Assembly (NCBI RefSeq): GCF_030035675.1
Contig: NC_084495.1
Coordinates: 9,331,001 to 9,395,000, forward strand
Direction: 5' to 3'
Source of the DNA: Rhineura floridana
Taxonomy: Eukaryota; Chordata; Lepidosauria; Squamata; Rhineuridae
DNA: 64,000 nucleotides
This document shows, piece by piece, positions 33,781 through 44,454 of the stretch. The stretch's first letter is position 1. Each line of letters starts with the position of its first letter. Under the pieces are notes generated by a model. That model did not search any database. It was not told the origin of the DNA and saw nothing but the letters and a program-made list of their open reading frames with translations. The translations under genes and the position numbers were made by a program.

Positions 33781-36106
33781 AAGTAGGTTTACCATTGGAT
33801 CAGGAACGAGAGAGTCATCATATGCCTTAGGACCCACAAGATGCTATCCTTTATCTCACCAAAGTCTTTCATATGAGTGCAGTGTGTTATCCCGGTCTGA
33901 AGATCTCCAACATCCTGAGCTCTGATTTGTGTTGAGTGCTTGGCTTGTTAACAGTGACTCTAGCCAATAGACAATGTGGGCACATACACATGATGGGACT
34001 ACAGCTGAGGTGCTTAGCACATAGGGTGGTATTCAATGCTAGTCCCACCCAGAGTAAACCCGCTGAAGTTAATAGACACGGCTAACTTAGGTTCATTCAT
34101 TTCAGTGGGTCCACTTTGCATAGGACTGAATAGAAACCACAGTCTGCCCACACATGGTCCCAAGGTCAGTCTCCAGTTCGAGGATCAAATTACAGGGAAT
34201 GATGGGAAATATAATTTTCTTCCTTCCTTTCAGACTCTGGAAAGTAGTCCTATAGTAGATCATAAAGGACTAGATCATGGATGGAGAACCTGTAGTTCAA
34301 CAACATTTATAGGGCCAGAACTCACTATTCCTGAATGTTGGTAATCTGGATTCCACTAGACCTAAGGAACCAGACATCTATCTAGCTATCTCTCTGCATG
34401 CTTACTCTTGCTATATCCAAAGGCATTTACTTCTGTGTAACATGGCAATCTGAACACCCCACCTGAGTGTAATCCTCCCCTGAAAATAGTGGAACTTTCT
34501 TACCAGTAAATATTCTTAAAATCTGGCCACATATAGGCACAGAAGTGTAGTGCAACATGTGTACTCAGAATAAATCTCACAGAATTCAATGAGCTTTCTC
34601 AGATGTATGTGTGTGTTTGACAAAATTTATATACCGCTTGGAACTAAAGACCTCTGAGCGGTTTACAAAACATTAAAATTATCTGTAAAAGAAATCAAAA
34701 TATATTTAAAACAAAACCGCTACTAAAAGATTAAAACAGATCAACATCTAAAATATCTATCAACATCAACACCATAGATGTAAGGATAGGCTTGCCTAAA
34801 CAAAAAAGTTTTAAGCAGGTGCTGAAAGGTATACAGGAAACTTAAACAAAACAATTGTGTGGTTGTCCCAGTATTTCACTGCCTGACCTCGCAAGTACAA
34901 TGAAACATGATATTGCAAAAACACACCTGTACACAAACAGCCTTAATTTCATTATGATTCTTTGCTAGGAGGGGGTTCTGCACTGCATAGGCCCAAATAT
35001 TCTATGACAAAATGATATGCTATAGGCAGCTTCCAAAAATATACAGTACACTATTCTAGTACAAAGGGGAAACAATAGTTAAGTCCAGCAATAAATATTT
35101 ATCTTTGTAATTGTTGCATATTTCTTTTTCAGGGTATTGTTGCTGCAATAGCAAGTCCTTCACATTCTTGATTTTTTATATGTATCAAAGCAGTCAAAGA
35201 CACCGCTACTTTTCTTTTTCCTTTCAACAATCCCAGCAGGACACCACACACTTTCAGAAAGTACGGCTTTCTTTCCCAGCAAACATAAGCTAGCTTCATT
35301 TGTTTTTAAAAACCTTCATTCTGACCCGGCAAAAAAGTCACACTGGCTGACCTAAGGATATATTTGTATCCCAATAGGATTTCCAATGGAAAGGATGAGG
35401 TTTGTACCCCAGAGACCATTTTTTCTGTGTTGCCACCACAACTGTGTTTGACAATACCAAAGCATCTTGAGCCAAAAAGCAGTCATTCAGAGGAAGCAAT
35501 TTTTTTTCTGAGCAATCCACATTGTCCACTTCTCCATGCATACTGAACACAACACAATTTCTGGGGTTATTTCTGGACCACGGTGGTTTCTTTTTTCCGG
35601 AAGGACAATAACTGGTAACTGGCTGAAATTTGGCGACACTGTATAGGTGTCAGTTTGTGACACTGTCCTAGAAGGACAACCCTGTAGGTCTACTCATACT
35701 GTATGTCAATTATATAGTGAAAACTGCACCTGGGGCAGAAGTTTGTCCTCCGGGACTTCTGGGAATTTTTGGGCCCCAGGTAGGGTTTTTCCCCCAGATG
35801 GAAATCAGTAAATGCTAACTGTATGAAATTTGGGGGCCTTTTACAGTTTAAATGTTGTAACAATGTCCTAGAAGAACACCCCTGTACGTCTACTTATATG
35901 GACATTATATAATAGAAAGTGCACTTGGAGGCCAAACGTACCCCAAAAGTTTGCATGAAGGGTCTACAGCGGTGTGGCTTTTACTTCTGAGTAAGCTTGG
36001 GTGAGCTCCTGCTGTCAGCTCCCCCCCCCCGGAATTGGGTCCAAGGGCAGGGTCAGTTAACCAATTGCAGCTGGAACCCTTTTAGTCCGAGCTCTCCTCT
36101 GGCACA
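33781..36106. other. Sequence upstream of SHL4
   Basis: It holds a degenerate repeat with AGTTAATAGACACGGCTAAC near 34070 (relative at 61255), a dispersed repeat at 34615-34860 and a satellite-like block at 35570-35960. 34870-35560 contains nothing I recognise. At about 35985 the TACTTCTGAGTAAGCTTGGG block typical of all SHL upstream regions begins. Confidence 0.5.
35570..35960. repeat. Two-unit ~200-bp tandem repeat
   Basis: Two diverged units are offset by 200 bp, as judged from GTAGGTCTACT at 35684 and GTACGTCTACT at 35884, each preceded by GTCCTAGAAG. The same repeat occurs inverted at 43860-44250. Confidence 0.6.
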
Positions 36107-36281
36107 GAGATCAGGGCCAGACTAGCTGAGACAGGTGCGTTTCCCGACCTCACCAAGGGAAAGTTGCTGCAGGGGTTATTAAAAGCAGCTGGGCAAACGG
36201 GAGGGACCACTTGCGTTTATTAGTGGAGGGGGGTTAGAATGATTAGGTAGGACAGCACCCCCGCTTGGAGACGTGTGCGCC
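36107..36281 (+). promoter_or_regulatory. SHL4 proximal promoter and 5' leader
   Basis: It has the shared block GAGATCAGGGCCAGACTAGCTG; the E-box position here is TAGCTG (36123-36128). A second motif GCAGCTGGAACCC lies just upstream near 36067. The TATA-like sequence is TTATTAAAAG around 36176-36185, and GCGTTTATTAGTGGAGG follows near 36213. Confidence 0.55.
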
Positions 36282-36588
36282 ATGAAGAGGGCTTTGTTAG
36301 GCGTTTTGGTCCCACTGCTGGCTCTCGGGGGAGACCCCTCTGCGAAGACGGGGGAGGGGGGTGAATTGTGCCGCAACTGGCTGTACGGGACGGAGCCGCC
36401 ATCGGTGGGGGTCTTTCAATGCGTGGAGCAACGCGACGGGGCGGGCGCCCAGTTCCGCTGCGGGACTTGCAACTGTGGCTCCTTGGAGGAGGCTCTCGCC
36501 GAAGGGCGGCTGCGGCCGTCCGCCAGAAAGCTGCCTGCGATCCTTGAGGGCGAAGGAGAGTTCAGGCAGGCTTCGGCTCCTATGCCGG
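36282..36588 (+). CDS. SHL4 exon 1: signal peptide and ectodomain with altered Shisa motif
   Basis: The exon encodes residues 1-102 of a 225-residue protein. The ATG at 36282 is in the family context TGCGCC. Residues 1-20 form the signal peptide. The ectodomain begins LCRNWLYGTEPP as in SHL5 and SHL6. Cysteines are at about 30, 47, 60, 63 and 65: the hallmark CCGTC reads RCGTC, because the first cysteine is replaced by R59, and the following PPC/PCC segment is shortened by three codons. The exon therefore has five ectodomain cysteines where SHL6 has eight, which should change disulfide pairing. The donor CCGG|GTAAGA at 36589 leaves phase 1. Otherwise the frame is intact. It is likely a functional but modified member. 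Confidence 0.85.
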
Positions 36589-38451
36589 GTAAGATGACTC
36601 CGTCCACGTCCAGCTTCGAGGGAGTTGGGGTGGGCCTCGAGCAGCTGGCTGCGTCCCTCTGCTTTGTATTTTGGGGGGGGAAATCCTCTTTCTGTAGCCC
36701 TTCGACTCTCTTCCCCAGAACCCCCATAGCGCTGGATTGACAGTCTTGTTCCCTTCCTCCTTGTGACTGAGACACTCTCTCTTTCTCTCTCTCTGGGCTA
36801 AATATTGCCAGAAATGTAAGAATTCTGGAAGACCAAGGTAATTTGTGGGGAAGCTCATTTCTCACTTACCCTAGGAGCCCATCAGCAGGAAAGGAGAGGT
36901 GTGTTAGCTGCTGAGAAGTCTTCTCAGTGACTGGCTCACCTTCTTTCCACTCTGATTGGCTCCAATCAGCACAAAAGGACAAAGAAGCATGTTGCTAACC
37001 AAGGGAGAAAGTACTTTGCCATGAAGCTCACTTCTCACTTACCCTAGGAGACCATCAGCATGAAAGGAGAGATGTGTGTTAGCTACTGAGAAGAGTCTTC
37101 TCAGGGACTGACTCATCTTCTTCTGATTGGCTGCAATCATCACAAAAGGGCATGAAAGCATGTTTCCAGCCAAGTGAGAAGACTCTTCTCAGTGGGTAAC
37201 ATAGTCCTCTTTCATGCTGATAGGCTTGTATAAAGGACCCTGCTCCCAAAAGAGTAAGGGATCTGAGACCCACTATGACCCTGGACAACTACACCTCTGA
37301 GTGTGAGCCTGTTGCACATGCAAAATTTCCCTGTGAGAAGGGAAGGAGTTCTTGGGAGGGGAAATGAAAGTTCTGGGGAAGGGGGCAAGAGAGGCACAAA
37401 ATGCTGTTGAACTTTGGTCCTATTAAACACAGTGGGGGCAAGCTAGTCATGGCATGGGCTTAGTCCCTATTGATTTCAAAAGGAACCAAGTTCAGCTAGC
37501 TTAGGCTGTAGGCCTGGCACCACTTATGCACTGAATTCAATGTGCCTTCCTTCTAAGATCCTCCATGGTGCAGAGTCATAAGCGGCAGTAACGCAGCCGA
37601 AGCTCTGCTCACAGATTCCAACAGAAGGAGGAAGTCGAATCTCCGGTAAAAGGGGTTGAGGTCGACTCAGCCTTCCATCCATCCGTGGTCAGTAAAATGA
37701 GTACCCGGCATATGCTGGAGGGTAAAGAAAGGCCGGGGAAGGAACTGGCAATCCCACCCCATATATACGTCACCCTAGGAGTCAAACAACTCGCACTATA
37801 AGTGCGGGGACACCTTTACCTTTTTTTCCTTCTGAGTAGACATGTTTAGAATTTTAGCTTTAGTCTGGGTCCAACCCAGAATCTGAGATGGGCACAGATG
37901 CCCTGTCTATTTACTTCTGCCCTGCTTTTGGGGACAAGTTCTTAGCCAACCATTTTAATAATTGTTCTGTACTGCTCTTAAATGTTTGTAAAGTTTTAAT
38001 GTTGCTGTACACCACCCTGATCTGTGAAAAATGGAAATGGACTGCCTTCAAGATGATCCTGACTTATGACTACCCTATGAATGATGAGGGGGCAGTATAG
38101 AAATACTTCTGTAAAATAAAATAAGTGGCTTGCAATAAAAAAAAGTTGAACAGAACAGTTCAGCAAATGTGTAATTAAAAACCTGAGTATTGATCACCAC
38201 CTTTTTTTAAAAGTCTAGAAAAGTACATAGCACAAGGAATAAAATATAAGCTCAATACTAATTGTATACCATATAAAATAAGAATCTAATCAAGCCACAC
38301 CTGTTCAAATAAAAGGAACCAAAAAAGAAAAAACTAAAATGAAGACTGGAGGAGGTTAAGGAGAGAAGATTGAGGAAAATTTGTCAACAAAAGACAAATA
38401 TAAATACAAAATGTGTCAGTACATAAATAACAGATCATCTTCTATTTCCAG
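36589..38451 (+). other. SHL4 intron
   Basis: It contains a rearranged block of the 8353-type hAT family (36870-37300, with several AGAAGTCTTCTCAG palindromes), a block homologous to the SHL3/SHL6 introns (37310-37510), a SINE (37560-37830, TCGACTCAGCCTTCCATCC) and a Bov-B-tail SINE scrap (38033-38095). An A-rich stretch homologous to SHL5 and SHL6 leads to the acceptor. Confidence 0.55.
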
Positions 38452-38822
38452 ACTCGGTGTGCACCGTTTGGGGCATCGCTTTAGCCCTTATTTTTATTGC
38501 GCTTTGCTACTGGGTTTACAAATGTTGGATTCAGAGCCAGCCCCGTAGTGAACGGCAGATGATTTATCTGGATGATTATTTCCCTACGACGCGCTCAGTC
38601 ATTGACTTCTTCTGTCGCTGTGGTGCCTGCTTGAGAAGAGCTCCACCATCATCTGGGCCTGAGCGCCTTCAGGACAATTCTCCCGCACTGGACCATACAC
38701 CTGCTGTGCCATTGCATCGTGAGAGCTCTGGGGACAAGGCGATCATCTTGCCTCCAGCATCTTCTCCAGTTGGGACAGCTTCTGGTCACATTTCGCAGCC
38801 AAGCTTGGAGAATGGATCTTGA
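38452..38822 (+). CDS. SHL4 exon 2: transmembrane helix and cytoplasmic tail
   Basis: Acceptor CTTCTATTTCCAG ends at 38451; the joined codon is D103. The helix (about 107-129, VWGIALALIFIALCYWVY) is followed by KCWIQSQPRSER and then a tail almost identical to that of SHL5: DDYFPT, RSVIDFF, CGACLRRAPPSS and the C-terminal SSGDKAIILPPASSPVG, ending LENGS and TGA at 38820. The helix and juxtamembrane part differ strongly from SHL5 although both flanks are alike. The intron is 1.9 kb. Confidence 0.86.
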
Positions 38823-40066
38823 TCCATCCAGTGATGCAACAAGGCATTATCCTCTAAATAGCTAAGCAAGGTGGCTTAAGCACCACTCCAAGCTAGTCAC
38901 AGCATACTTTTAGGATCAAGTAAATGAACTAACCATGTATAATGATTATTTTAATAATGTACATCAAATGTAGCCATAATAGTGGTGCCCTCCTGACTAC
39001 AAGTCCCATCACCCCTGATGCATTTGGCCATGCTGACTGGGCCTGATGGCAGTTCAGCAGCAACATTTGGAGGGCATCACACTGTCCACACCTGATTTAT
39101 ACTGAATCTGACTGTTCTTTTACATGTAGTGCTTCCTTGATTCTTAGTGCTGTCAACCTTTTAAAAACAAGACACTGGCATGTTGTCATTGAGTATTTGC
39201 TGGACCCCTACTCACCCACCCCTCAAATTCATGCTGTAGGTTACAGGCAGCTCCTTGGGGACAAAATGTTTCCCAATGGATTGTTATACTTAAGAGAAGG
39301 ATGGCTTTAACCAGAGGGGGTATTTTCAATTCTTTTCACTCTGGCAACAGAAGGCTAAAACCAAGTTGCCTGGACTTGGTCATGCTGCACAGTCTTTCAC
39401 ATGCCCCGGGACTGAACTGCAGACTATTAAATGCTTTCCCCTTCAGTTGGAAATGTACAATGAATACAACTCCACCCCTCCCTTCTCTAATTCTGGTAGG
39501 TCTATCTCTGAATTCAAGGTTTATATGGGATGATGTGTGTTGTGCCCCAAACTGGGAAGGGGGGAAGAGGGTGCTCATTTTATAACTTGGTAGGGAGACC
39601 ACTGACCAGGCAAAGCCCAAAGGCAGCCCCTAAAATGAACGCTGCAAACCCTTGGCAGAGAAGACATGACAAAGTATTGTTCAGCTGCCACATGAAACAG
39701 TATTTCTCAGTAATTCTCCTAGAGGAATGTGCTTTAGGGCAGCTCATCTATGTACTATTCTCTCTCTGTGTGTGACAGTTCCTACTGAAGAATTATTGTC
39801 TACCACCTATTGGCACAAGCCAAGGACATCTCTCATAGGGCCAATATCCCACACGGTACACCCAAGGCCTTTTAAAACATGATGATTGTATGACCAGTTC
39901 TGTGCATTATCCATAAAGGGGCAAAACAGGTGAGCATTGTTGGGTGTCTCCTGAAACAATTGCTTCCGGGATGCATGGAGCTGTTTTCGTCGCACAGACA
40001 CTTGTCAAATGTATATTTCCGAATGTATGCACCAAATCACCAATAAAAATGCATGTAGTATTTTTA
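38823..40066 (+). other. SHL4 3' UTR with poly(A) signal
   Basis: It is homologous to the other 3' UTRs, with ACCACTGACCAGGCAAAGCC near 39599 and AATAAA at 40042-40047. It holds a palindromic miniature element (38975-39095) at the same place as in SHL5 and SHL6. At about 38850 it reads CCTCTAAATAGCTAAGC, the empty site of the element inserted in SHL5 at 45890. Confidence 0.65.
38975..39095. mobile_element. Miniature element in SHL4 3' UTR, shared with SHL5 and SHL6
   Basis: GTGGTGCCCTCCTGACTAC on the left and CATTTGGAGGGCATCACAC on the right are inverted arms. It occupies the same UTR position as 46140-46260 and 52965-53085. Confidence 0.62.
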
Positions 40067-40650
40067 TCCTGGTCTCTTTGATTGTAGCTGTCTAACTTCT
40101 GATTGGATATCATGCCAGCTGGTACTGCAATGAGCAGGAAAAGAACTGGAGGGGTGGTCTGAGGTACTTAGCTGTAGGGTTGCTATTCTTCCTCTGCATT
40201 CACTCTGAGGTGTTTTGCTCAAGTGGATGGTTTTTTTTTAAGGCTTAAATCAGGGCTGGGTTAGTTTTTGCACACTAGTCAATCTCTTGCCTTCAGATCT
40301 AGTGCTAAAAGGAAATCTGAATTGAAAAGAGGCCTGCATACAAATACTTGCACTCATCCTTGCTGGAAGAAAGCAACAACCAACAACACTTGTATTTGGT
40401 TACCTGAACCAGGGAGAGGGGGTGCTAGACAGAAAGAGGAATGTTTTCTGTTCCTCTCACTTGACCACCTTGCGACTTAGTTTGTTTTGAGCATCTCTTC
40501 CTGCTTCTTCTGGGACCACACACTCTCCTTTGTTCTCCATGTATGAGGAGGTGCGCTCTCTATCTGAGCTCTAACTCGGAGAGAGGGCTGTGTATATTAG
40601 AAGTAAATAAACCTTAGTTTTTCTTTCTCACCTTTACCACTGGCCTTAAC

Positions 40651-41180
40651 TGTTGCTGTGTGTGTTTGTGTTGTTTAATTTTGTTTAAAAGCAGCACCAC
40701 AGCAGCAGAGAGTAGCAGCAGATGTTGAAATGCGAGTGTGCCAGTGTGCGCGCGCGTCTACCTAAGAAAGCAGGCTTTTACCCTGCTTCAGGATCACTGA
40801 GACTGGAGACTTAGTAAAATAAGAAAAGCTACTTTATTTATAGAAATACATTGTAGATAGAAAGGCATACCTAGTTCTAACTAAGATGGAGGCATAACGC
40901 CCAAGTGCGGGAGTTAGCCCCATGCTAGGAGAGAGAGCAGAGACAAAGGGATGTCTCCTCTCTCCCAGACAGTCGGAGAAGAAAGAAGGGGAAAGGCAGA
41001 AGGAGAAGGGGCAGGTAAGCTTCCCTAAACACATAACAGTCTAGCAACAGAAGGAAGTCAGCCAGAGCATCACAGGTAAAGGTAAACAAGCCTAGCCATC
41101 TGGAGGACCCCAACTCTATCTCCCTTCTGGAACATAAACAAAAGAACAAAACAGGAGTTGCTCTTGCCCCACTTCCAATG
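40651..41180 (-). mobile_element. LTR copy, family B (antisense)
   Basis: TTAAC repeats lie on both sides (40646-40650 and 41181-41185). It contains GCAGCACCACAGCAGCAGAG, CTACTTTATTTATAGAAAT and CCCCACTTCC. It lies between SHL4 and SHL5; 40070-40650 shows only downstream-unit homology. Confidence 0.68.
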
Positions 41181-41224
41181 TTAACAGACTGATTTGTTGC
41201 GACTGCTGTGTTAACTCTGCTGAG

Positions 41225-41616
41225 GGATGTAGTTGTCCAGGGTAGGGTGGGGTGGGGGTCTTAGGCCCCTTACTTTTTTGGGAACAGGGTTCCAGCAGGG
41301 TCCTTGTATCTTCAGCCAATTAGCACAAAAGGAGAGTGTGTTAGCCACTGAGAAGAGTCTTCTAACAAGTTTCCTTTCTGTTGATTAGAGGCAATCAGGG
41401 TGAAAGGTGAGTCGGCCTCTGAGAAGACTCTTTTCAGTAGCTAACACTCTCCCCTTTCATGTTTATTGGCTCCTAGGGATGTCTGTTGAGGTGGGAGAAG
41501 GCATTAACAAGAATCACATTCTTAACCCAGCAGCAAAAAAAGGGGGGGGAGGGGGCATGGCTGTGGTTTTCATGAAGGGACTCTCCACTTCTGAATTGGC
41601 CGCTACACTATTGCTT
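41225..41616. mobile_element. hAT-type miniature element (8353 family)
   Basis: GGATGTAGTTGTCCAGGG on the left and CCGCTACACTATTG on the right, with the inner GTTAGCCACTGAGAAGAG / CAGTAGCTAACACTC inverted pair. Target repeats are unclear. It lies about 0.3 kb upstream of the SHL5 promoter region. Confidence 0.6.
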
Positions 41617-41920
41617 CCAATACTCCTGTCGTTATACAATCGGGTATGGAACAGCTAAGAGAAAGGTATGGGGGACACTGCCACTAATTTAAGCATTAGG
41701 AGTCATGGCTTACTGGGAAAGCCCCTCTCCCTTACCGTCACCCATGGGATGGTGTTGTCCCTTGGAGTATAGCTTTGCTTCCAAGTAAAGGTATGTTAGC
41801 TCTGTTTGTAAATTGGTGTGGTTCTTACTTGTGAGTAAGCTTGGGTGGGCTCCTGCTGTAAGCCACCCACGAATCGGGGCCAAGAGTGCAGCTGGAGCCC
41901 TTTTAGTCTGCTTCTGGTGC

Positions 41921-42132
41921 AGGGATCGGGACCAGGCAAGCTGAGACTAGCTGTGTTTCCCAGCTGCCTCAAGGGAAAGTTGTTGGATGGGCGTATAAAA
42001 GCTTATTGAAGGAACCTGTGTGGCGTGTGCCTGCCTTTAGTAGACAGAGAGGTTGGATTAAGTAGCTAGAAGCGCCTGCCCGTGGAAAGAGGCGTCGCCC
42101 CGACGTGGTCCTACCCTGAAGACGTTTGCGCC
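41921..42132 (+). promoter_or_regulatory. SHL5 proximal promoter and 5' leader
   Basis: The shared block starts AGGGATCGGGACCAGG; the E-box position reads AAGCTG (41938-41943), and CAGCTGGAGCCC lies upstream near 41889. TATAAAA is at 41994-42000. From about 42041 the leader is nearly identical to SHL6, whereas the promoter above it is less so. Confidence 0.62.
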
Positions 42133-42412
42133 ATGAAGGGGGCTCTGCTGTGTGTTTTGGTCCTGTTGATGGCTATCGGTGGAGGCGCCTCCAGGCAGAC
42201 GGAGGGGGAGAAATTGTGCCGCAACTGGCTGTACGGGTCGGAGCCGCCGTCGGTGGGGGCCTTTCAATGCGTGGAGGAGCGCGACGGGGTGGCCTGCTGT
42301 TGCTCCTCGGGAGAGGCCCCTATAGGCGAGCAGCGGCGCCCCACGGGCAGAAGGCTACAGGCGATTCTTAAGGGCGATGGAGAGTTCAAGCAATCTTCGT
42401 CTTCTGCACCAG
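42133..42412 (+). CDS. SHL5 exon 1: signal peptide and ectodomain lacking the CCGTC core
   Basis: The exon encodes residues 1-93 of a 223-residue protein. The ATG at 42133 and the first ~50 codons are almost identical to SHL6, as is the 5' leader. After DG at residues 51-52 an in-frame loss of 11 codons (33 bp) compared with SHL6 removes the whole FCCGTCSPPC core, leaving VACCCSSGEAP with cysteines only at about 29, 46, 55, 56 and 57; a later C is also G (IGEQ). From about 42360 the exon switches resemblance to SHL4 (AILKGDGEFKQ against AILEGEGEFRQ). Donor CCAG|GTAAGA at 42413 leaves phase 1. The gene is open, so it may encode an altered ectodomain or be an early stage of decay. Confidence 0.83.
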
Positions 42413-43198
42413 GTAAGATGCCGCCATCACCGCCAGCTTCAAGGGAGTTGGGGTTGGCCTTGAGGGGCTCCGTCTGGTATTCTCTGGTGTTCACATACTT
42501 TTCTCTCCATTTTGTAGTTTGGGGAAAGGAGCCCCCTGTCTCTGCAGTCCTTAGGTTCTCTTCCCCCAGAATTTTCCCTTTCCTCTCTGTAGCAGTAGGT
42601 TGGCCAGCAGCCTAAGTTAACATGAATGTTAAGTTAGTTAACATGAATGTTGCACTTTTAAACAAAGAACCTTGGGTTGTATTCAACTAAATCAGAGTTG
42701 AAATGGAAATGGACTGCCTTCAAGTCAATCTGATTTATGGCTACCCTATGAATAGGGTGTTCATGGTAAGCACTATTCAGAGGGGGTTTACCATTGCCTC
42801 CCTCTGAGGCTTGCCCTCCCCAGCTGGCTCGGGCCAGCTCAGCTTGCTACAGCTGCCCAAGCCAGCCCCTCCCTTGTCCGCAACTGCCAGCTGGGGGGCA
42901 ACTGGGCTCCTTGGGACTATGCCGCTTGCCCATGGCTGGACAGGAGGCAGGGCACGTAAACCCTGAGCCGCTGCCTGTGGGGGTGATCTTTAGCTGGCCC
43001 TTGACACCCAGGAGACAGGAGCGGGGATTTGAGCTCACAGACTCTGGACTCCCAGCCAGGCTCTCCTCCCCACTGTGCTATACCAGCTGTGAAGTCAGAG
43101 TTAAACCCATTGAAACCAAAGAACCTAAGTTAATCATGTTTATTTACTTCAGTTGGTCTGTCTGAGTAGGACTTAGCATTGAATACAACTCCTTGTCG
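42413..43198 (+). other. SHL5 intron, first part
   Basis: 42420-42600 is homologous to the start of the SHL4 and SHL6 introns. 42709-42815 is an antisense Bov-B-tail SINE piece (CTGCCTTCAAGTCAATCTGA). 42840-43090 is GC-rich and ends with a SINE-like GATTTGAGCTCACAGACTC segment. Confidence 0.5.
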
Positions 43199-43629
43199 TG
43201 CCATAAAGGTTAACACGTTTTGTGCCATAAAGGTTAACACGTTTTGTGCCATAAAGGTTAACACGTTTTGTGCCATAAAGGTTAACACGTTTTGTGCCAT
43301 AAAGGTTAACACGTTTTGTGCCATAAAGGTTAACACGTTTTGTGCCATAAAGGTTAACACGTTTTGTGCCATAAAGGTTAACACGTTTTGTGCCATAAAG
43401 GTTAACACGTTTTGTGCCATAAAGGTTAACACGTTTTGTGCCATAAAGGTTAACACGTTTTGTGCCATAAAGGTTAACACGTTTTGTGCCATAAAGGTTA
43501 ACACGTTTTGTGCCATAAAGGTTAACACGTTTTGTGCCATAAAGGTTAACACGTTTTGTGCCATAAAGGTTAACACGTTTTGTGCCATAAAGGTTAACAC
43601 GTTTTGTGCCATAAAGGTTAACACGTTTT
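43199..43629 (+). repeat. 24-bp minisatellite, about 18 near-perfect copies
   Basis: The unit TGCCATAAAGGTTAACACGT plus TTTG repeats with essentially no variation. Because 24 is a multiple of three, frames stay open on both strands (KVNTFCAI on +, LTFMAQNV on -). These frames are by-products, not genes. Confidence 0.97.
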
Positions 43630-43859
43630 ATGATAGCATAATCCGCTCGGGGTTGCCAAGTTTCTCCACACGGCTCAATCCTTACGCTGTGAAAACACCA
43701 CTAACCCCGTGTCCTGACAGACATAACTTCCCCATACCTTGTTACTTTTATTTTATATGTTTGCTTGTTTTAATTTCTTTTAACTGTACATGCTTAACGG
43801 GTCTTTGACCGTATAATAAATTTGAATTGAATTGATAGCATAATCATTGTGTTAGTACT

Positions 43860-44250
43860 TTGTAGCATTCATGCAGACTTGGGTACTTTTCAACCCCAGG
43901 TGCACTTTTCATTGTGTAATTTACATGTAAGCAGACCTACAAGGATATCCTCCTGGGACATTGTCACAAATTTTAATCTGTATAACAACCCCAAATTTCA
44001 GCCAGCTGCCACTTACCACTTTCCTTCTGGAAACAAAAATCCTACTGTGGTCCAAAAATAACCCAGCAAAAGCCCCGGGGGCAAATTTCTGCCTTTTATT
44101 GTGTAATTTACACATGAGCAGACCTACAGGGTTGTCCTCCTAGGCCATTGGCACAAACTATCACCCATACAACATTCCCAAACTTCAGCCAGTTACCACT
44201 TATCCTTTTCCTTCTGGAAACAAATAAACACTTGGATCAAAAATTACCCT
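43860..44250. repeat. Two-unit ~187-bp tandem repeat
   Basis: GCAGACCTACA recurs at 43931 and 44118, and GTGTAATTTACA(T/C) before each. It is the inverted relative of 35570-35960. The 43630-43850 stretch before it, ending AAATTTGAATTGAATTGA, resembles a LINE 3' tail. Confidence 0.62.
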
Positions 44251-44454
44251 CGTTTACATGATATGCATGGAGAAGGGGCCAATGTACAGTACTCCACATA
44301 AGTGTGTGTTTGTTCGTTTGTTGGCTCAACATGCTTTTGTAGTGTCAAGCACACTTGTGGTGACAAAAAAATATCTCTGGGGTACAAACTGACCCCAGTA
44401 GCTTACAATAAAAAAAGTTGAACAAAACAGTTCACCAAATGCAAGGTTAAACCA

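Noticed and set aside
43130-43808. Long open frames of 209 (+) and 164 (-) codons with 8-residue repeats
   Set aside because: They are produced by the 24-bp minisatellite, whose period is a multiple of three; no start context, splice link or family match.
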